NCBI RefSeq assembly: GCF_029931775.1 | Contig: NC_079332.1 | Location: 694,501 to 758,500 of the forward strand | Reading direction: 5' to 3' | Source: Euleptes europaea | Taxonomy: Eukaryota; Chordata; Lepidosauria; Squamata; Sphaerodactylidae | DNA length: 64,000 nt | Part shown: one piece after another, positions 1-10,818 of the stretch | Position numbering within the stretch: position 1 is the stretch's first letter | Layout: every line of letters starts with the position of its first letter | Program-made: the position numbers and the translations under genes | The notes under the pieces: model-generated | The model's database searches: none | What the model was told of the DNA's origin: nothing | The model's input: the letters and a program-made list of their open reading frames with translations, nothing else

Positions 1-408
1 GCAGAATCATAGAGTTGGAAGGTTCATCTAGTCCAGGGTGATCAAGTCCAACCCCCTGCACAATGCAGGAAGGTCACAACTCACTCCCCCCCACACACAC
101 CCAGGGACCCCTACTCCATGCCCAGAAGATGGCCAAGGTGACCTCCCTCTCATCATCTGCCTAAGGTCATAGAATCAGCATTGCTGACTTCTAACCTCTT
201 CTTAAAAACCTCCAGGGAAAGTAGAGCCCACCACCTCCCGACGAAGCCTGCTCCACTGAGGAACCGCTCTGACTGTTAGAAAAATTCTTCCTAATGTATA
301 GATGGAAACTCTTTTGACTTAATTTCAACCCGTTGGTTCTGGTCCGACCTTCTGGGGCAACAGGAAACAACTCAGTACCATCCTCCATGTGACAGCCCTT
401 CAAGTACT
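1..408 (-). repeat. CR1 LINE 3' end
   Basis: The complement shows the CR1 3' UTR pattern: GCCCCAGAAGGTC, then CAACGGGTTGAAATTAA, then GGAGGTTTTTAAG, then GACTAGATGA, and the end CAACTCTATGATTCT. It corresponds to 15371-15775 in unit 2. Confidence 0.85.
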
Positions 409-506
409 AGGAAGATGGGCATAAGCATTAACATGAGACATTAAATGATGCAAAAATTACATGGTAGGATCCTACTTACATCAAGCTATACACAGTAGTA
501 TAGACC

Positions 507-696
507 ACGGCCTAGGGCTGCCAGTCTCCAGGTGGTGGCTGGAGATCTCCAGGCTATAGAGATCAGTTCCCCTGGAGAAAGTGGCAGCTTTGGATGGTGA
601 GCTCTGTGACAACACATCCCTGCTGAACCTCTTCCCCTCCCCAGACTCCACCCCCAAAACCTCCAGGAATTTCCCAACATTGAGTTGACAACCCTA
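507..696. repeat. MITE-like element with CTAGGGTTGCCA ends
   Basis: Ends read as inverted copies of TAGGGTTGCCA (here slightly changed) around a body with AGATCAGTTCCCCTGGAGAA and CTCCACCCCC. Same family as 15863-16036, 13912-14560 and 26303-26376. Confidence 0.6.
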
Positions 697-886
697 ACCA
701 CAGCCTATATGAGGCGGTATTGAGCTGAGTCTGTTTTCACTGGGTTGGATTCTGCAGATCGCTTCCACTAAGGGTGGTGCTCGCCTCCGGCTCCGTCGTC
801 CGGGGAAAGGGGTTTGTGGGTGTGGTGGGGGTTGTTGTGCTGAGCGGCATTCGCAAACATTCAGTTTTACTTCTGAATTCCCCAAG

Positions 887-3869
887 ACTGGATATCCGGA
901 TTCGGTACTCCGCCAACTTGGAGGTTTAATGGTTTCAATGAGCCCGGAGGACATTAAAAATTGGAGGTTCAACTCATCAGAAACTCTTGCTTCGCTGCTG
1001 GCCCAGGATCCTTCACCTGAACAGGTAACGAAGGGCATAGGAGACATTTTGCTTCTTAAACTTTGAAGCCTTTGGGGGCATCATCTGACCTTCTCCCGCA
1101 GGTTTCTTTCTTTTTCTTTAAAGAGGTCCTCCAGAATCCCTAGCTTCTGTACTTCCTCTTAACTATAGACAGGGTTCCCTGTTGGCCCCCAGAAAAACCA
1201 CCAAAAAACAACCTGTGTGTAACACCTTTGGATTAGGACCCGCCCCAAAAGATTTAACAAAACTGTGCCAACTTCTGAGTGCCTCAGAACTCAATAGTCT
1301 GGATGTTGAATACCTAGAATAAAAGCGGGAGTGGGGAGAGAAAATGGGGTTCGGGGCAGGACGGGAAGGCCCCAGATCTGCTACCTGGAGAGGCTTAAAA
1401 TGGAACACAAGACGCATTGCAGACAGAATGGGATTTGGGTGGTGCTCGGTGCAAAACCAATTTCATGGCTGCTGGAACCTAGAACCTTTTTCCCCTTTCA
1501 AGTTATAAACATCAGCACTCAGTCAGAGGTTGCAGGTAGTCACGCCTGTCCAGAACAAAAACCAGAGAAAAGGCTGTGTAATACTTCTTATAAAAGTTGT
1601 ATAGGTTTATAGGAAAGCAGCTGTCTCCCTGGGTTATGGCACCGCCGGTTCATACAAAAGTTGTGTGCTCTTCGGTGTGGTGCAGATTGGATTGTCTTCT
1701 CCAGGGCTTGTGGGCTGTCTTTGGGCTAAGAAACTATTTCTTTTAGGCCGCTGCAATCATTCGTCAATATACCGATTCTGGGGGCCCAATGAATGCCGAA
1801 GCCCTGAATGCGACTGGCACAAAATACATCTGCCTCCTGGATCCAGATCAGCTTAAGAAGATTGATGAAAATGCCATCAGGTGAGTGAACCTCTTGAACA
1901 CTTTTGTCTTGTTGCAAAGACCGCTTTCTGCCTAGCAAACGTGGACGGGGGTCTTGAATGAAATCTCACACTCCCCCCACCTTCCCGCAAAAAGGAGGTG
2001 GTGATAATTCAAACTCTTGGCATTAATTTTGCCCTGGACTCATCTCCTTTGTCTTTTTCGGCAGAGGGGCTGATCCCCTAAATATTTCCAACTGCAACCA
2101 AACCACCAAAGACATCCTGTATCCTCAAGCCAAGCGGGCTTTCTCTCACCGACACAACTCCTCTGAATATTACAAACGCATCAAGCCCTATCTAGGTAAG
2201 CGGAAACGTCGCGCCTGGAAAAGTAAAGTTGTTCTCCAAACAGAGCATCACAGCTGTTTGGAAACTGAGGTGGAATCAGATCTTGAAATTCCTTTGCATC
2301 TTAAAGAATTGCAGGGTTCTCGGCGGGCAATCTGTTTGTAGGTCAACTAACGGACCGTTGTTGTTCACATGCTATGTGGCAGCCAGTCATCTTCCCTTAA
2401 GGAACCACAATTGCTGGCAGGGTTTTGTTCCTATTCTTTCCAGTCGCTTTCGGAAAGATTAGCCCACCCAGCTAAAATGGTGGGAAATCACATTTTTTAC
2501 TCGCCATACGGATAAAGTCCCAAGGGAGAAACTCTTGACAAGAACAAGTCTCTCTATGTGTAAAGACTTGAAATTGCTGGAGGAATTTTGAAATTAAGGG
2601 GGGCGGATAGACCATTTTCAAACTGGAAGGCTGATGAAGGGTACCACGTTTCCGTCTCCCTCCTTTCCTCCAGAGGGGGCTCCCGGGCAGGATCTGAAGG
2701 CGCTCAGCAAAGATAACGTCAACATGGACATCGAGACGTTCATGAAGCTGAGGAAGGATGCCATATTGGTACGTGTGGGACCCTCTCTTCAGCCCGATCA
2801 GGCTTTGAGTACAAAATCCAAAGTTTGTTTCGGGCTTCAAAACAATCATAACTGGAAGCTTTCAAATACCAAGATAACTTCAACCCACCTGCCCCGTTTG
2901 GCACTTGGGTATTGGAAGTGTGCAAACGTTTTGACAGTGCGAAACTTGGACACTACGCACCTGTAACCTCTTCTCTTTTGCTTGACCCACAGAAACTAAG
3001 GCCCTCTGAGGTCAAGGGCTTGATGGGCGAAAACCTGAAGGAACTGAAGGAGCAGGAGAACAATTCGCCAGTCAAAGATTGGATTGACAAACAGCAGCAC
3101 TCGGAGCTGGATAAGCTGAAGATTGGGCTCAAGGTTGGGAGACCGGAAGGATACATGAACATCACACCCAGTAAGAAAACCAGTGTTTGCTTTTGGGGGT
3201 AAACTAATTGCTTGCCAACATTAGAAACAGAACCCACTAATTTATCCTCTGTATGTATAATCCAGGTAGTTCAGGGCAGTGGTTTATTCTCCCGTTTTAT
3301 CCGAACGACGCTTCTTACCAGAGGGAGGCAGCCTGCCGGTCTCCTCCTCCCCAGTCAGAACAGCGTTTCTGCAGGACACAAAAGCCGCCGTGTGTCCGAG
3401 CACAGAAGCAAGAGGCAGCTTGCTTTCATTTTTGCCTTTATTTTGCAGATCGGTAGTGTAGGAGGTAGCCGGCTCAAGGTTGACTCAGCCTTCCATCCTT
3501 CCGAGGTCGGTGAAATGAGTACCCAGCTCACTGGGGGTAAAGGGAAGATGACTGGGGAAGGCACTGGCAAACCACCCCATAAAACAAAGTCTGCCTAGGA
3601 AACGTCGGGATGTGACGTCACCCCATGGGTCAGGAATGACCCGGTGCTTGCATAAGGGATCTTTACCTTTAGTGTAGGAGGCGACGGGCACCGCCTGCCC
3701 ACGACAGGCAGAAATGAGGTTCAGTGGTACCCTGCTTGCTGCCGACCCACTGACGTTCCTTCTCTTTCCGCCAGGACCACCAGTGACATCAGGGGGCCCC
3801 CGGGGCCTCGCCCGGCATCTCTTCCCCTCGCTTCTCCTGACTCTGCTGCTGACCTCCTTCGTTTCATGA
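887..3869 (+). CDS. MSLN: Mesothelin, copy 1 (3' six exons; 5' end outside window)
   Basis: Mesothelin is a GPI-anchored cell-surface glycoprotein built of helical repeats and related to stereocilin and otoancorin. Six exons with matching phases read 887-1024, 1747-1880, 2065-2195, 2674-2768, 2993-3170 and 3775-3869, giving 256 codons and a stop. The product aligns with human mature mesothelin as I remember it: TGYPDSVL with MSPEDIKNW, then LYPQAKRAF, then GAPGQDLKALS with MDIETFMKLRKDA, then PVKDWI and LDKLKIGL. The last exon gives a small-residue stretch (TSGG) and a hydrophobic tail ending LLLTLLLTSFVS, as expected of a GPI signal. N-glycosylation sequons NAT, NIS, NQT, NSS and NIT are present. 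The signal peptide exons should lie upstream of the window. This copy keeps the LYPQAK exon that copy 2 has lost. A Sauria SINE sits in its last intron. Confidence 0.85.
3466..3671 (+). repeat. Sauria SINE, unit 1 only, with target duplication
   Basis: The body contains CCTTCCGAGGTCGGT, GAGTACCCAGCT and GGCAAACCACCCC, and ends in GGTCAGGAATGACCCGG then ACCTTTA. It is flanked by the 10-bp duplication GTGTAGGAGG at 3456-3465 and 3672-3681. Unit 2 has the empty site near 17971. Confidence 0.85.
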
Positions 3870-4005
3870 AATTTCCCCAGCTTAAAACAAAACAAAACAG
3901 GGAGCCTATGCTGGAGAGACCAACCTGGAACATTTTGCTGCGGATTTTTACCAACTCTCAGATCTGCCTGTGATAGGAAAACAGAGAAAAGTTGGGGGGG
4001 GGGGA

Positions 4006-4011
4006 AATAAA
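4006..4011 (+). promoter_or_regulatory. Poly(A) signal AATAAA, MSLN copy 1 (proximal)
   Basis: AATAAA about 140 bp after the MSLN copy 1 stop. The matching site in copy 2 is changed, so copy 2 would depend on the distal signal. Confidence 0.45.
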
Positions 4012-4447
4012 GTGTGCAAGAAGGGGGGGAAATCCCTCCTACTGCCCATGTAATGAGAGGGGTGCTGTGAATAATTCCTCAACAACTCTACTGCGTTTTC
4101 CACATGTGGCAACGTCAATTGAAAAGTAAGCCTGTTCTAGTTGGGAATGCAAGGTCTTCCGCTCTCTGAAAAGTCAAATGCAGGATAGGAAGGAATGGTG
4201 AACATCTCGGTTTATGTTGCTTAGTCTAGAAATCCCAGGGAGAAGTTACGCTTCAGGATAAGTGGGCTTGTATGGTAACTTATTTATCAGGGAGACATGG
4301 CAGGATTAACACACACACACCCGCGACACAAGCAACTGTGAGAACAGCATAGAAAAACATGGAATGAAAGGGAAATCAATGGCAGAAGCTGGTTTAAAAA
4401 GCAAGACTCGCTTTTCTTTGCCTCTGTTGCCTGGATGTATTGTGCAA

Positions 4448-4453
4448 AATAAA
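4448..4453 (+). promoter_or_regulatory. Poly(A) signal AATAAA, MSLN copy 1 (distal)
   Basis: AATAAA followed by a T- and GT-rich stretch. It is shared with copy 2 at 18753. Confidence 0.5.
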
Positions 4454-4882
4454 CGTTTGGCCTTTCTCCCTGCTTGCGTCTCTTGTGATGTTGCTGTGCC
4501 CGACACCAAGATCTAAAATCGGCCGACTCTCCTTCCAGACTCACCGGTCAGGAAGAGAGCTAGAAATCTACCCTCCTGGAACATTTTTATCCTGCCCTTC
4601 TGCTCAGAACCATGTACGTGGCCCTCCAATTCCTCGTTTCACCCTCACAACGACCCTGCAAGGGAGGTTAGGTAGATCGAGTGATTGGCCAAAGGTCACT
4701 CACAAAAAATATTTGTAACATTTTATTCCAACCAAACAGGGTGTGTTTGTGTGCATATTCCATGCACGTGCACATACATACAGTTCCAGGGAATTGGGAC
4801 CACAGACAGCTTCTGATGGGCACTGAATGACCCCTCTTTCCCCCAAGGCCTCTAAGTCAGCAGCCCTTTGGGATTTTGGACT

Positions 4883-5190
4883 GAAGAAGAGTTGGTTTTT
4901 ATATGCTGACTTTCTCTACCACTTAAGGGAGACACAAACCCACTTATAATCACCTTCCCTCCCCCTCCCCACAAAAGACACCCTGTGAAGTGGGTGGGGC
5001 TGAGAGAGCCGTGACTAGTCCAAGGTCACCCAGCTGGCTTCGTGTGTAGGAACGGGGGAGCAAATGCAGTTCACCAGATCAGCCTCCTCCGCACATGTAG
5101 AGGAGGAGTGGGGGAATCAAACCCGGTTGTCCAGATTAGAGTCCACTGCCCCAAACCACCGCTCTTAACCACTACACCATGCTGGCTCTC
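4883..5190 (-). repeat. tRNA-derived SINE (TATAAAAACCAACTCTTCTTC tail type)
   Basis: On the minus strand it reads GAGAGCCAGCATGGTGTAG, TGGTTAAGAGCGG and a GGTTTGATTCCCC-type B box, and ends at the GCATATAAAAACCAACTC tail. Copy of 19188-19495. Confidence 0.85.
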
Positions 5191-5842
5191 AGCAACAGGC
5201 TGAGATGGCCCTTGAGAGGGACCCCCTGATCTCACACCCTGCAAAATCTGGGCTGCTGCTCTTTACGGGTTAGGTAAATAAGGCAGAGGCTCCCCCGCCT
5301 AAGGGAAGCTCTGGTTTTGACACTGGGGGAAATGCCGTTCTCTCCCTGCCACCCCCCCCCCCATCTCCATCACTTCTGATCTGCTTACGGGGACCTCCGC
5401 TCACCCAGGCGTGACGCATCTCAGGTTGCCACGTCCATCCACACTTCCAATGTGCTTTCCTGTTGAATAACCCTAGGATGAACTCTTCTTTCGTTCACCA
5501 AAATGTGGCTGTCCGGCAATATTTGTCCATCCGGTCCTTTTTGTCTCGTTGCCGGGGACTGATTGGAATTGTTACTGCTGCGATCCCAGAGTGACCCACG
5601 CAGGATCCAGGTGGTTTGGCTGGTGTCGCTTCCGGCTCACCTGCCAAGGAGATCTCAGGGCACGGCAGAGGGGAGTGGGGAAGAAACACAACACGTTCGG
5701 TGGATAAGCACCTCAAAATGTTGGCTGTTTGTTGCCTGAAGCTGGATGCGGCCCGTAGTCCAGATAAGGCTGGGGTTGACCTGGCTTCCCTGGTCCAATT
5801 CTGAGGTTTTCATGCTTGCTGTCACCAACACCTGCTGGGGAC

Positions 5843-5866
5843 AGGGGGAGGAGGAGGAGGAGGCAA
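5843..5866 (+). repeat. (GGA)n tract
   Basis: Short GGA run. On the minus strand it codes the leucine run of the MSLNL-type last exon. Its length differs by one triplet between the two units (five against six leucines). Confidence 0.6.
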
Positions 5867-6020
5867 TCTAGCCCAGGGCCGCCAGCAACAACGGTCTCAG
5901 AAAAGCCTCCTGAGAACCGAGAGTCCAACGGCGAGGGACGGCGTCAGAAGAAGGCAGCGGAGAGACGGGGAGGAAGCCGAGGCTGGAAGGAGAAGACAAG
6001 AAGATGAGCCCCAGGTTTCT

Positions 6021-6394
6021 GTTTTCTGTTGCCCCAGAAGGTCAGACCAGAACCAACGGGTTGAAATTAAATCAAAAGAGTTTCTGTCTGGACATTAGGA
6101 AGGACTTTCTAACAGTTTAGAGCGGTTCCACAGTGGAACAGGCTTCCTCGGGAGGTGGTGAGCTTCCCTGGAGGTTTTTAAGCAGAGGCTAGATGGCCAT
6201 CTGTCAGCCATGCTGATTTTATGACCTTAGGCAGATCATGAGAGGGAGGGCACCCTTGGCCATATTCTGGGCATGGATTAGGGGTCACTGGGGGTGCGTG
6301 TGGGGGGAGGCAATTGTGAATTACCTGCATTGTGCAGGGGGGTTGGACTAGATGACCCTGGTGGTCCCACAGAATCATGATTCTATGATTCTAA
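6021..6394 (+). repeat. CR1 LINE 3' end
   Basis: Starts at GTTTTCTGTTGCCCCAGAAG and ends in GATTCTATGATTCT. Same insertion as 20331-20704. Confidence 0.85.
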
Positions 6395-6700
6395 GTCAGC
6401 CTGGCCTTCAGGGCGCTTCAGGTGGAAGCCCTCCTGAGAAGCCCACGCCAGCGGCCAATTTAAAGAGTAGGGACAGCAGGAAGAATCAGCCCGCACTTCA
6501 AGGTGGTTGTTACTTTCTTTCCCACATACGTGTGAATGGCACGTCGACTCAGAAAATAAGCACACATTCTGGAATGGGGGCGGCTAAACTTGCCCCTGGC
6601 AAGCCCAGCTTCTGGGCCAAAGGGCCGGCCTTACCCCCTACGACTGTGTGATGACCCACACAGTTTTTATTACAAAACTGTCCCCCACCCTGAAGGCATG

Positions 6701-6909
6701 CATGAAGCAGCCTGATACTGAATCAGGCCCTCCCGGGTCCATCAAGGTCAGTACTGTCTACTGGCAGCGGCTCTCCAGGGTCTCAGGCAGAGGGTCTTTC
6801 ACTTCACCCACTTGCCTAGACCTTTAGCTGGAGATGCCACTGGGGATTGAACCTGGGACCTCCTGCATGCCAAGCAGAGGCTCCACCACTCAGCCACGGC
6901 CCCTCCCCT
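6701..6909 (-). repeat. tRNA-derived SINE (TGGCTCAGTGGTAGAGC type), train member 1
   Basis: Minus strand: CGTGGCTGAGTGG A box, CCAGGTTCAATCCCC B box, tail GATTCAGTATCAGG. First of three head-to-tail copies. Confidence 0.85.
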
Positions 6910-6920
6910 AAAGGACACAT

Positions 6921-7130
6921 GAACACATGAAGCAGACTGATACTGAATCAGGCCCTCCCGGGTCCATCAAGGTCAGTACTGTCTACTGTCTACTGGCAGC
7001 GGCTCTCCAGGGTCTCAGGCAGAGGGTCTTTCACATCACCCACTTAGCTGGAGATGCCACTGGGGATTGAACCTGGGACCTTCTGCATGCCAAGCAGATG
7101 CTCCACCACTGAGCCACGGCCCCTCCCCTA
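6921..7130 (-). repeat. tRNA-derived SINE, same family, train member 2
   Basis: Same order of A box, B box and tail as its neighbours, and the same strand. Confidence 0.85.
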
Positions 7131-7140
7131 AAGGACACAT

Positions 7141-7350
7141 GAACACATGAAGCTGCCTTATACTGAATCAGACCCACAGTCCATCAAAGTCAGTATTGTC
7201 TACTCAGACCGGCAGCAGCTCTCCAGGGTCTCAGGCAGAAAAGGGCCTTTCACATCACCTACTGCCCAGTGCTTTTAACTGGAGTTGCGAGGGATTGAAC
7301 CTGGGACCTTCTGCATGGAGAGGCTCTTCTACTGAGCCACAGCCCCTTTC
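7141..7350 (-). repeat. tRNA-derived SINE, same family, train member 3
   Basis: Third copy, ending close to the MSLNL-type exon donor at 7395. Confidence 0.85.
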
Positions 7351-7905
7351 CATGCTAGCAGAAAGTTTCCAGAAGCTGCAACCACAGTGACTTACCACTT
7401 AGAGGCTTCACGTTGATGTAGCCATTTGGTGTCGGATTCAAAGGCTGTTTAATTTTCGAGGCGCTCTGCTGGCGGTCCCCTGCTTGGGCGTTGCATCCCT
7501 GGTTGTGCGAGGCGGGCCGAGGGAGACGGCTGTTCCGCGGGGAGTTACGAAGCCAGGGACGGCAGCCCTACTGGAAGTGGGCAGAGTTTTCCCGCTTGTC
7601 GTTGGGTGTCTGCCGAGGGCCACTAAGGTGGTGGCATTCGGCAGAGGGCCGGGCGGTGCCGGCAGCCGATCAGGAGACATGGTCAGGCTGACATTAGGCG
7701 TGTGGTTGATATGGAGAGTTGGCGCACGGGAAATGGTCGCATCGAGAGTGCTTGTCTCGTTGATGTGCACGTCGATGGTACGAAGAATTATCCCACTGGT
7801 TGTGATGTTGGCGGAGCCCGCTGTGGTGTCCACAGTGGCAGTTGCGAGGCCATGGTGGGAAGAACGGTCCCATCGGTTGTGACGTCGCTAGCACCGGCCG
7901 TCGCA

Positions 7906-10818
7906 ATTTGCAATCTATAAAACTTGGCCTCTGCATGAACGGTGTCTCTCAGGTATGTGTCGCCCCTTCCTTCTCTCTTTGTAGCATTTTTGGAGTTAGC
8001 GGCAAGCCTTCCGAGTCCACACAGAGGAGTGGCCAGCTTTTGTTTCCTTGTCATTGTTCCTGATACCAATGGTGAGTATCGCTCAGGTTTGGGGAAGTCT
8101 CCACGCAAGAGGGGACACGCAGTGTGCCCTAGAGCTGAGTCACTGGTCCGTTTCACAAGGACGGCACAGTGCCCTGCCAAGCAGCTGTGCTTCGAAAGGG
8201 CAGGGTGGGGGCGTGAGTCACCCGCTTGCCTCCGAATGACCCGGGGACACACGCCCTGCTCTTGTTCAATCAACCAGTGGGATCTCGTGCTTTCCGGAGC
8301 TGCTCCAGTGTGTGCTGAAGGGCAAATGAGATTGTTGCAGGGACAGCCGGTGCAGCATGTTCACACGACCGCCCTGTTCACACGTGAGCTGAAGAAAGAC
8401 TGCGTCTTACATCAGAATGGCTGTGTGGGGCGGCCCTTGAAGGCCATTCAGACAGAGCCTCTCCGCAGTACGTGGCCACTATATGAAGCTTTCACGCTGG
8501 TGCCAGGTTGCTTTTGGGTTCTGTTCAAGGTGCTGCTTATTACCTTTAAAGCCCTTCGTGGATCGGGTCTCGTGGATCTGAGGGACGGCGTCTCCTGGCA
8601 CAACCAGCGATCCCTTCTGACCATCCCACTCTCCGGGGCAAGTCAGTCTGGCCTTTTCCACAGCTGCCTTCCTGCTCCTGAACAGCCTTCCTGTGCACTG
8701 ATGGCATCTTTTCAGCCTGCAGAGACACCTATAAACTGTGACTGTTGCAGAGAGTTCGTTCCTGGTAGTTCTGGACTCTGAGACAGGAACAATTCTTGGT
8801 TGTATGGAAATTGGATGGGGAGTTTTTAATGCTTCAGCCACGGGACTACACAGAACTCCGACTCAGGGGCTGAAAGGTTCTCAGTTCTCACTTGGGAGCT
8901 TCATGGGCTTTGCACACCCAAAGGCTCCTGGGGATGAAAACAGCTTCTCTGCTAGTTCCATACCTGGGTGGGAGACTTTCTCATCAGCTGGCCCCAGTAC
9001 CTGGCAGCCTGGATCTAAGAGGTCCACTGCAGGAACAGTGCTACAGCCAAATAATTTCCACTTCCCTGTTATTAACACGGCAGGAATCTGGTGGCCACGG
9101 TTAACATTGCCCCAGGTCCCCAGGGAGAGGGGAGGGAGCGCCCTGCCAGCCCCATTCCTTGACAAATCCAACCCTGGAAGACATATGCAGTTATCACCTC
9201 TAATTAGTTACATGCTGTGCAATTAGCGGTGTTGATGGATGGCGGGAGGAAGCAGGTGGCAGAACCATTGGCTGCGGGAGGAGACACCAAAGGTTTAGCT
9301 GGGCTGGAGAAAAGAGGAAAGCAAGCAAGCGAGTGTGATCGACTTTGCACACCTGTAGGTTTCATTATTATGATTAAGCCCCTTTTGGCCCAGGAGTAAA
9401 TGACCCCTATTTGGTCCCCTAAACTGGGATGGAGCTAGATGCAAAAGTGAGGGAGGCCCTGTTAGATCCCCTAAAATGTGGGATAATTCACTGGATATAA
9501 AGGAGGTCCTCCAGAGCAGCCCTTCTTTTCCCCAGGATGCAACTTTATAGTGTATTTTATGGAAAGGGGGAAACTGAAGAAAGTGCATGCACATTGGATT
9601 CCCCTTTGCAGTAGGTTCCACGACCTAGAGGTGATCCCTGTCTGATTTCGATCTTGCTCTTAGTCTCTCCCTCTCGACAGCTTGGGTCAGGTGCCGCACA
9701 AAATCATGCTCAAATTAAGCTATTTATTATTGATTTATAGCTTGGCATACTGGGAAGAAAATGGATCCCCCCCCCACTGAAAATATAAACGCATAACCAA
9801 CCTCACAGGGTTGTTGTGATGGTAAAAGGGGGGAAGAAGGGTGTAGGCCTCTGCTGACCTCTTTGGAGGAAGGTCAGGTCAGGCATGTACTAGCCAGGCA
9901 CATGGATAATAGTCCAAATCTTTCCCTCGATTAACCCGGGTTAGCCCCGGTTTGGTGGACTACAATCAGCTTCCTGTTTCTGTGGTATGGTGAGAAATAA
10001 CATATGTACACAAATGCCACCCAGCTGGGCAGCCAAACTGTGTTTTCGGTTGACTTCCACAAGCCCCAGGTGCGGCAGGGCCCCTGACAACCTGTCCTGT
10101 CATTCCAGGTGAAGGGCTTAGATCCAAAAGGGCCACACCCTGCCCTCCGCAGTGAAAAGCCGCCGAGCGCTGCCGGAGCTGTCAGTCCTACATGCCAGGA
10201 GGAGAGAGCGGTAGGTACCGGGCTTGGAAAATATGCCCCTTTTTTTGTGCAATCTTCTCCCCCCACCCCCCGGGGTCTTTTGGGGTGAATGCTTCTGGCT
10301 TCTCATTCTCTGAGCTGCTTCTTACATTGTAGATGTCGATCCAAAGCCTCTTTCTTATTGCTTCATTCCCTGAAGTGAGATATAAATCTGATGGAGGAGC
10401 CCTAGCCTGTGAGGGCGCCTGCTGAATCCGATCAGTTCATCTTTAAAGATGACTTTAAAGACTCATTTTGCTGGGGGGCGGGGGGGGGAGGAGGCTAAGT
10501 CCTCATGGCAATATATTAATTATGAGCATGACTATTTTTATTAGTAATAGATCACATGGAATTACTAGCATGAAGGTCTCAAGAGGCAAATGCTTAGAGA
10601 GTTCTCTATGGCAATCACGGTCTCCTGATAATTTATTTTTGCGAGATGTTTTTCCTTCCTTTTTTTTTGCCTAACTTTGACAGCTGTGACTTTTGTATCT
10701 TCTGAATGCATTTCCTGCCCTATCACGGATCGGGGACTCTTTAAAAGAATTATCACTGCTGGCATATCAATTTGATTCTGTCCTTTGTTTATTTTTTCCG
10801 GCGTGCCTGGAGCCAGTC
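7906..10818. other. Left end of unit 2 and upstream region of MSLN copy 2
   Basis: The stretch follows the duplication junction and precedes the MSLN copy 2 signal exon. A LINE-like piece lies at about 8528-8690 (TTTAAAGCCCTTCGTGG and ATCTGAGGGACGGC). I see no other convincing gene. The promoter and any 5' non-coding exon of MSLN copy 2 should be here. Confidence 0.5.

Larger units (their letters stand above)
1..7905. repeat. Segmental duplication, unit 1 (right part)
   Basis: This stretch aligns along its length with 15370-22330: the same CR1 end, MITE, MSLN exons and introns, 3' UTR, SINEs and minus-strand MSLNL 3' end come in the same order. The offset drops from about 15,369 at the left to about 14,305 after the MSLN gene, because unit 1 keeps an exon region that unit 2 lacks and has gained a Sauria SINE. 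Unit 1 must begin left of the window, since unit 2 carries the MSLN 5' exons at 10.8-15.1 kb. It ends inside the MSLNL mucin exon near 7905. Confidence 0.9.
5713..7905 (-). pseudogene. MSLNL 3' fragment left by the duplication
   Basis: The minus strand carries the homologue of the last MSLNL exon (5713-5909) and the 3' part of the mucin exon (7396 to about 7905). Between them lie three tandem SINEs, as in the second unit. Compared with the intact gene at 20020-28430, the fragment lacks everything upstream of the third 29-residue repeat. It also has a one-base shift with an early stop (ORF ends at 7438, after the residues RKLNSL) before the conserved NGYINVK segment. It has no promoter or signal exon, so it is a duplication remnant and is unlikely to make protein. 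Confidence 0.75.

Noticed and set aside
6701-7350. Regularly spaced repeats resembling an array
   Set aside because: The units are 210-bp SINEs with tRNA promoter boxes in a vertebrate genome, not a CRISPR array.
7484-7882. Plus-strand ORFs opposite the MSLNL mucin exon (also 22033-22554 and 22133-22537)
   Set aside because: They are mirror frames of the Thr/Ser/Ala-rich coding strand and repeat with it; there is no sign of their own selection.
7942-8781. A 279-codon plus-strand ORF next to the duplication junction
   Set aside because: No domain, signal or splice context was recognised, and part of it overlaps a LINE-like repeat. The length is within chance for this GC-rich stretch.
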